Shown here piece by piece: positions 34,589-39,343 of a stretch of 39,343 nucleotides of DNA. A program made the translations under genes and the position numbers. Origin of the DNA: Gammaproteobacteria bacterium (lineage in GTDB: Bacteria > Pseudomonadota > Gammaproteobacteria > SZUA-229); NCBI GenBank assembly GCA_029882215.1, contig JAOULC010000029.1:1-39343 (forward strand), given 5' to 3'. The notes beneath the pieces were generated by a model that was given only the letters and a program-made list of their open reading frames with translations, did not search any database and was not told the origin of the DNA. Positions within the stretch are counted from its first letter, which is position 1, and every line of letters starts with the position of its first letter.

Positions 34589-37522
34589 TTATAAATGAAA
34601 CACCGCCATACCGAGATCACCTGTTTGCTCATAACTTGAAGCGTTGGTAATCACAGCCGTGGAGTGCTGCTGCGTTTTCAGGTAGCTTTTAGCGACTCGT
34701 TTCAAATCATCCATCGTCACACTGAGAATACGCTCTCGATACGCTTGCCGCTGAGCAACCGTTCGCCCATACAGGTTATTGTGAAACGCCTGTTTTGCCT
34801 CGCCTGCCGGTGAGCCCGGCTTATCCATGCTGCCGATAACACCCAGAATGGCTTCCTCCAGCAGTCTTTCATCGTGCTTGCCCTCTATCACCCAGTCGAC
34901 CGACTTATCAAAATCCTCAAGCGTTGCTAGCAAACGGGGGTCTCTATAGGAATAAAAACGAAAAGCACCGGTCGTCGAATCCTGGCTGGCACCACCACCA
35001 TAGGCACCGCCATTTTCACGGAGATGCGTATGTAAAAAACCATTACGCATAAAACCACCCAGCACCGATAATGCGGCTGCATCCGGGTGACCGGCTGGCA
35101 CCGTCTTGAAAGCTTTTGAGCAAAAGTTAACCTGAGTACTGGTTACCCACATTTGCTTAACGTTGTCACACACTGCCGGCACACTGAAAGCACTAAAGTG
35201 GTCGGTTTTATTGGCTAGCCATGTGTTAGCCACGTCATTGACTAATGCATCTTGCGACTCACTGTCTGCAATTAATAGGTGCTGGCGAGGTGCAGACACA
35301 ATCAGTGCATGTAACTGCTTAAACTTTTCGACCAGTGCATTCAGATCGGCATCATTATCGAGTGCTGAGTCCAGTTGTTTAATGCTAACAATACCCTGCA
35401 GACCGCTCAGGCTGTTTGATAACTTGGCAACCGGGCTCATTAAGCTTGAGGCCGCGGCCATGGCCAGGCTGTGGCCGCTACCGGTAACACTTTGTTCCAT
35501 ACCGGCTCGTTTCTGCGCGATCAGTTCTCTGATACGATTTTTTTCATCGAAGGAAACGGCATCAATGGTTTTATGCATTAATTCAGTCAGCTCAGCATGT
35601 TTGCTGACCAGAGCCTTACCCGAAAGCACAAAATAGGCCTTCACTTTTTGCTCATCATCGACCTGTCCACGCATACTGTAATAAGCCGATACGCCACCTG
35701 AAACAGCCGCCTGCCAGGCCTGGGTCTGCATATATGATTTTCCGTCACAGCCTAATTCAGTAATAATTGAACTGTAGTAAGGCAACACAGCAAGCAACTC
35801 ATCGGATAAGGCAGGCATATCGACTATCAATTGCTGATAGGCAATGCCATTCGTGCCCTGCTCATAGAAACTAACCGTCTGCCCAGCCGTTTCAACTAAT
35901 TTTCCTTCAGCAATCGACATCCTGGCAGGTACATCTTCAAGCCCTACTTTAGGCAGCACATCTGGATCATCTTCTTCCTGTTGTCTTGCTGCTAAATCCT
36001 CTGCGGTAGAAATGATTTTCTGAATCTCAGCTTCACTCAGATGTTTTTTCATTTCAGCCAGGCGTTGCTTTTCAGCAGCATCCCGGTGTGATGCCAGCTC
36101 AGCGTCGGGTTTCAGTGTCAGACGAATACGATGCGGATTGTTTAATAATAAATTTTTAACAAGGTTTTTAACAAAGTCAGGCTGCTTGATATCTTCACGT
36201 AACTGCGCAAGAACCGGGTCAAGATTTAAAACATCAATCGGATTACCGCGATGCGTTGCTGCCGACAAACCGGCCAGTATCAGCTGTAAGCCGTAAGGAT
36301 AACCGTCACCACCGATTTCACGCTGGCTGAGTTCTAACTGATGAAGCACCGCTTCAACTTGTGACTGTTCGATACCATTGCTGGCAACATCATTTAAAAC
36401 ATCCAGCACCATTTTTTCAAATTTTTCAGCGTGCTCAGGCTGACTGCCTTCAACACCACACATAAAGCACATTTCACGGTTAGAGTCTTCAAGCCCGCAA
36501 AGCGCTGACGGTGAACTGGCAATATCACTGGTTTCCAGTGCATGCATTAACGGTGATGAGCTGTTATCCAGTAATACGTCCGATAAAATATGTGCACTCA
36601 GCATGTCATATAAATCCATACTTTTACCCAGCAACCAGCCCATTACATGATGGGTTTTTCCCTGAGCAGAGGCGTTAATTTCTTCCTTGTCCAGCGCATA
36701 GCTCTCTTCAATTATCAGCGGTGAATAATACCTTTTCTCATCGGCTACTTTTATTTCTTCATCCAGTTTTTCAAACTGAGATAAGGCATTTTTTTCAAAT
36801 ACAGCCTGATGTTCACTGGCCGATATATTGCCATAGGTCATGAAAATAGCATTTGACGGATGGTAATGTTTTTTATAAAAGTTTTTTAAGTCATCATAAG
36901 TCAGGTCAGGGATATGATCAGGCTCGCCGCCGCTGTTATAGTGATAGGTACTGTTTGGAAATAAATACTTTGTGAAAAGTTGCCATAACTGACTAACAGG
37001 CGAGCTCATGGCGCCTTTCATTTCATTGTATACAACGCCTTTATACACAAGATCCGTTGACGGATCATCGGCTTTTTCAAACTCTACCCGATGGCCTTCC
37101 TGCTGAAAATCCAGCTCATGTAAGCGTGAGAAAAAGACCGCATCAAGATAAACAGCCAGCAGGTTATCAAAGTCTTTGCGGTTTTTACTGGCAAACGGAT
37201 AAGCCGTCCAGTCACTACTGGTGAAAGCATTCATAAAGGTATTTAAAGAACGCCGAATCATCATAAAAAAAGGGTCGCGAACCGGGTAATGCTCACTGCC
37301 GCAAAGCGCTGTATGTTCAAGAATATGGGCAACCCCTCGTGAATCCATTGGCACTGTTCTGAGTGCAACCAGGAAAACATTCTCGTCATTATCTGTATTC
37401 AAATGATAATGCATTGCACCTGTTTTGATATGCTCATACTGTTCCACGCTGAGGTTCAGCGACTCAATAGTTTGCATACCCATACTTCTGAAAGCGGGAT
37501 GTGAATCTGTTTTATTAGTCAT
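34589..37522 (-). CDS. M16C zinc metalloprotease, PreP/Cym1-like
   Basis: Large insulinase-type peptidase, 977 aa, resembling mitochondrial presequence protease. The inverted zinc motif HILEH (His66, Glu69, His70) is followed by TALCGSEHYPVRDPFF, typical of the M16C subfamily. Two clam-shell halves are joined by a helical linker (about 470-530) rich in Glu, Lys and Gln. No signal peptide is seen, so it is probably cytoplasmic and degrades small unfolded peptides. It follows tpm by 21 nt on the same strand. Confidence 0.9.
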   Translation of the reverse strand: MTNKTDSHPAFRSMGMQTIESLNLSVEQYEHIKTGAMHYHLNTDNDENVFLVALRTVPMDSRGVAHILEHTALCGSEHYPVRDPFFMMIRRSLNTFMNAFTSSDWTAYPFASKNRKDFDNLLAVYLDAVFFSRLHELDFQQEGHRVEFEKADDPSTDLVYKGVVYNEMKGAMSSPVSQLWQLFTKYLFPNSTYHYNSGGEPDHIPDLTYDDLKNFYKKHYHPSNAIFMTYGNISASEHQAVFEKNALSQFEKLDEEIKVADEKRYYSPLIIEESYALDKEEINASAQGKTHHVMGWLLGKSMDLYDMLSAHILSDVLLDNSSSPLMHALETSDIASSPSALCGLEDSNREMCFMCGVEGSQPEHAEKFEKMVLDVLNDVASNGIEQSQVEAVLHQLELSQREIGGDGYPYGLQLILAGLSAATHRGNPIDVLNLDPVLAQLREDIKQPDFVKNLVKNLLLNNPHRIRLTLKPDAELASHRDAAEKQRLAEMKKHLSEAEIQKIISTAEDLAARQQEEDDPDVLPKVGLEDVPARMSIAEGKLVETAGQTVSFYEQGTNGIAYQQLIVDMPALSDELLAVLPYYSSIITELGCDGKSYMQTQAWQAAVSGGVSAYYSMRGQVDDEQKVKAYFVLSGKALVSKHAELTELMHKTIDAVSFDEKNRIRELIAQKRAGMEQSVTGSGHSLAMAAASSLMSPVAKLSNSLSGLQGIVSIKQLDSALDNDADLNALVEKFKQLHALIVSAPRQHLLIADSESQDALVNDVANTWLANKTDHFSAFSVPAVCDNVKQMWVTSTQVNFCSKAFKTVPAGHPDAAALSVLGGFMRNGFLHTHLRENGGAYGGGASQDSTTGAFRFYSYRDPRLLATLEDFDKSVDWVIEGKHDERLLEEAILGVIGSMDKPGSPAGEAKQAFHNNLYGRTVAQRQAYRERILSVTMDDLKRVAKSYLKTQQHSTAVITNASSYEQTGDLGMAVFHL

Positions 37523-37543
37523 CTTTGGACATATTCCTGATAA

Positions 37544-38200
37544 TCAGGTTAAAGGGGATATTTGGTAGACTTTCTCATTCATGCTTTGCAAACCGCGTGC
37601 TGAAAACTGCGGAGAGGAAGACAACAGATCGGCCTCCTGCAGAACATTAATCCGGTAAAATTTGGCAAAATATTGATTAACTTCTGACTCTGTTACTGAA
37701 AAAGGAGGCCCCTGCATCGCATCCTGATCATATTCCATACACACCAGTAACAGGCTGGCAGCGGGCGCCAGTGCACTCAGCTGCTGGCAATAGGCCGCTC
37801 TCATTGTAGCAGGTAAAGCAATCAGTGAGGCACGATCAAACACAACGGAAACAGGACCCAGATCAGCGGCCCTCAGATCAAAGAAATCTCCCTGATAGAG
37901 GGTTATATTGCCGCTCTGATAGACATTAAGCTTAGCGTTAGTCGTCATTTGATACGTTAATGAGTGCTCCTGAAAAAATGCCTCCACCGCCGCCTGGCTG
38001 ACCTCAACACCCGTCACTTCATAGCCCTGCTCAGCAAGCCACAATAAATCCATGGATTTTCCACAAAGTGGAACAAATACCCGGCTACCGCTAGCAGGCT
38101 CGATAGAGGGCCAGTGTTTAATTAGATAAGGGTTAATTTCATCCTGATGAAAACCGATCTTTTGATTTTCCCAGCGATCTAGCCAGAATGCTTTATCCAT
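37544..38200 (-). CDS. tpm: Thiopurine S-methyltransferase family protein
   Basis: SAM-dependent methyltransferase of 218 aa. The N-terminal FWLDRWENQKIGFHQDE, the SAM motif VFVPLCGKSMDLLWLAEQG (42-60), GVEVS, and the FDRASLIALPATMR segment are diagnostic of bacterial TPMT. Bacterial members methylate selenium or tellurium compounds and thiopurines in vitro; the natural substrate here is unknown. It begins 5 nt after the upstream small gene, so the two are coupled. Confidence 0.92.
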   Translation of the reverse strand: MDKAFWLDRWENQKIGFHQDEINPYLIKHWPSIEPASGSRVFVPLCGKSMDLLWLAEQGYEVTGVEVSQAAVEAFFQEHSLTYQMTTNAKLNVYQSGNITLYQGDFFDLRAADLGPVSVVFDRASLIALPATMRAAYCQQLSALAPAASLLLVCMEYDQDAMQGPPFSVTESEVNQYFAKFYRINVLQEADLLSSSPQFSARGLQSMNEKVYQISPLT

Positions 38201-38205
38201 AATAA

Positions 38206-38475
38206 TCAGCTGCCGGGCTTCCAGACGCCATATGCTTCTTCTTTTGGTTTCTTATCAGCTTCCATCTGATCAAATACCTGAAGACTAAACTCCGCCAGTT
38301 GTGACAACACCTGCTTTTTATCGAACTGACCATCCGGTAAGGCCGACATAAAGTAACCGATAGATGCTGCCATATACTGAACAGCAACCATGTCATCGCC
38401 TGCTGTGTAGTCATGCTGCTTAATGGCTTTTTTAACATCTTCTATTAATGCATCAGATAACTGAATACCACTCAT
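38206..38475 (-). CDS. Small conserved-looking hypothetical protein
   Basis: I do not recognise this family. It is 89 aa, acidic and mostly helical by composition, with no membrane segment or cysteine, and ends in the basic tail AYGVWKPGS. I chose the ATG at 38475 because AGGA lies 7 nt upstream; the open frame reaches 38559 but the added residues look like translated intergenic DNA. It heads a three-gene series with tpm and the M16 protease, so it is real by context. Function unknown. Confidence 0.7.
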   Translation of the reverse strand: MSGIQLSDALIEDVKKAIKQHDYTAGDDMVAVQYMAASIGYFMSALPDGQFDKKQVLSQLAEFSLQVFDQMEADKKPKEEAYGVWKPGS

Positions 38476-38690
38476 TATTATTTCCTGAAAATTAGTTTTA
38501 AAAAATACAAATGAATACGTTAAATGTATGTTCAAGCCGGTGTATTTCAAGCAATCCATTTAGTCATGTGTTGATCTGGATGCTATCATCATATCGATCT
38601 GATCGTATTCGAATTAGTACGTTCATTATGCAATATTTATTGCTGCTGCTAAACCACCAAAAAACAAGGTTTTTTAAGGAGTTTTATCAA

Positions 38691-39002
38691 ATGTATAAAA
38701 TATGTTTTTTTGTACCCGTCGAGCATGCCGAGACGGTTAAAAAAGCCCTCTTTAATAGCGGCGCAGGTAAAATAGGCAATTATGACCATTGCAGCTGGCA
38801 ATGTTCGGGACAGGGACAATTCAGACCACTGAGTAATAGCCAGCCGTTTATTGGTGAGCAAAACAGGCTTGAGATTGTCGATGAATTTAAAGTTGAACTT
38901 GTTTGTGACAGTACAAATATAAAAACCGCAATTCTGGCATTAAAAGCATCACACCCGTATGAAGAACCAGCTTATGAAGTTTATAAGCTGGAAACCTTCT
39001 GA
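38691..39002 (+). CDS. Stand-alone NIF3/YqfO-like domain protein
   Basis: Small protein of 103 aa matching the CutA/PII-like insert domain found in some NIF3 (YqfO) proteins. Marks are the N-terminal FFVPVEHAETVKKALFNSGA, GKIGNYDHCSW, GQGQFRPL, and the C-terminal SHPYEEPAYEVYKL. The full NIF3 metal-binding halves are absent. The ATG at 38691 has AAGGAG 9 nt upstream; the longer frame from 38511 is not protein-like. It diverges from the small hypothetical gene and is convergent with lpxA. Biological role unknown. Confidence 0.85.
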   Translation: MYKICFFVPVEHAETVKKALFNSGAGKIGNYDHCSWQCSGQGQFRPLSNSQPFIGEQNRLEIVDEFKVELVCDSTNIKTAILALKASHPYEEPAYEVYKLETF

Positions 39003-39013
39003 CTAAGCTGTCA

Positions 39014-39343
39014 TTAACGAACAATCCCGCGTTCACTGGCATCAATAAAAGCCACCATCTTTTTAACTTCTTCAAACTGCTGACAAAGTTCATCAACTTC
39101 TGCCTGAATCTCTGCACGCTTTTTATGGCCTTTAACCAGCAGCTTAAACGTCTTATGCAGACCACGAATCACATCGGATTCAAAACCGCGGCGTTTCAAT
39201 CCGTTTTTATTCAGACCATATGCCTGCGCATGATTACCGGCAACGATGATATATGGCGGTATATCCCGGTTAACAATCGTACCCAGGCCAGAGAAGCTAT
39301 GTTCACCGATATGAGTAAACTGATGTACAGCGGTAAAACCACC
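39014..39343 (-). CDS. lpxA: UDP-N-acetylglucosamine acyltransferase LpxA (3' part)
   Basis: First enzyme of lipid A synthesis, transferring a hydroxyacyl chain from ACP to UDP-GlcNAc. The window holds the last 109 codons; the start lies beyond the right edge. The frame is open to the edge and reads VHQFTHIGEHSFSGLG, then RDIPPYIIVAGNHAQAYGLN and GLKRRGF. This covers the last coils of the left-handed beta helix, followed by the C-terminal helical domain ending ASERGIVR. The TTG at 39199 is an internal leucine codon. lpxA normally follows fabZ, which would be outside. Confidence 0.92.
   Translation of the reverse strand, partial: GGFTAVHQFTHIGEHSFSGLGTIVNRDIPPYIIVAGNHAQAYGLNKNGLKRRGFESDVIRGLHKTFKLLVKGHKKRAEIQAEVDELCQQFEEVKKMVAFIDASERGIVR

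Noticed and set aside
35163-35636. 157-codon plus-strand frame inside the M16 protease gene
   Set aside because: A shadow frame: the minus-strand protease is clearly coding throughout.
38193-38438. 81-codon minus-strand frame overlapping the small gene before tpm
   Set aside because: Composition is not protein-like; the 89-aa frame has the ribosome site and the coupled position.

Overview
The window is a stretch of bacterial chromosome made almost entirely of housekeeping genes, all intact except lpxA, which runs off the right edge. The gene content and local orders (iscR-iscS; rne divergent from rluC; cysM-rlmD; pyrG-kdsA-eno-ftsB-ispD-ispF; a BarA/GacS-type kinase beside pdxJ; lpxA) point to a gammaproteobacterium. 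DNA is moderately AT-rich. The genus cannot be fixed from sequence alone. I saw no tRNA, rRNA, CRISPR array, insertion sequence or prophage.

Layout, left to right. 1-3688 (minus): cysS, a PilZ protein and iscR-iscS, with a promoter and type 1 IscR site in front of iscR. 3778-4251 (plus): a low-molecular-weight tyrosine phosphatase, convergent with rne (RNase E, minus). 6571-6997: a long divergent region holding the structured rne leader and the rluC promoter. 6998-9574 (plus): rluC, a HAD phosphatase and an S49 signal-peptide-peptidase-like protease. 9733-13903 (plus): a phospho-signalling operon of CHASE2-Ser/Thr kinase, PP2C phosphatase and FHA protein. 13915-16192 (minus): cysM-rlmD. 16510-19302 (plus): BarA-like hybrid kinase. 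19369-20097 (minus): pdxJ. 20298-23527 (plus): CHASE2-adenylate cyclase and a phosphodiesterase-like HD protein. 23520-33199 (minus): hpt, a DsrE-like gene, an MscS-family channel, nagZ, an HNH gene, a YqiA-like esterase, ispF, ispD, ftsB, eno, kdsA and pyrG. 33433-34518 (plus): zapE. 34589-38475 (minus): a PreP-type M16 protease, tpm and a small unknown gene. 38691-39002 (plus): a NIF3/YqfO-like small protein. 39014-edge (minus): lpxA.

Most interesting: two membrane sensors with related CHASE2 domains sit about 8 kb apart and feed different outputs. One drives a eukaryotic-type kinase/phosphatase/FHA relay. The other drives a class IIIb-type cyclase followed 5 nt later by an HD protein whose motifs resemble class I cyclic-nucleotide phosphodiesterases. 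This suggests two complete write-and-erase circuits reading related periplasmic inputs, with a BarA-type kinase between them. The joint function is inference; the domain content is read directly.

Several intergenic regions carry clear inverted repeats: a 34-bp palindrome before the kinase operon, an operator-like repeat by pdxJ, twin hairpins between kdsA and eno, and a palindrome over the -10 of the HNH-nagZ promoter.
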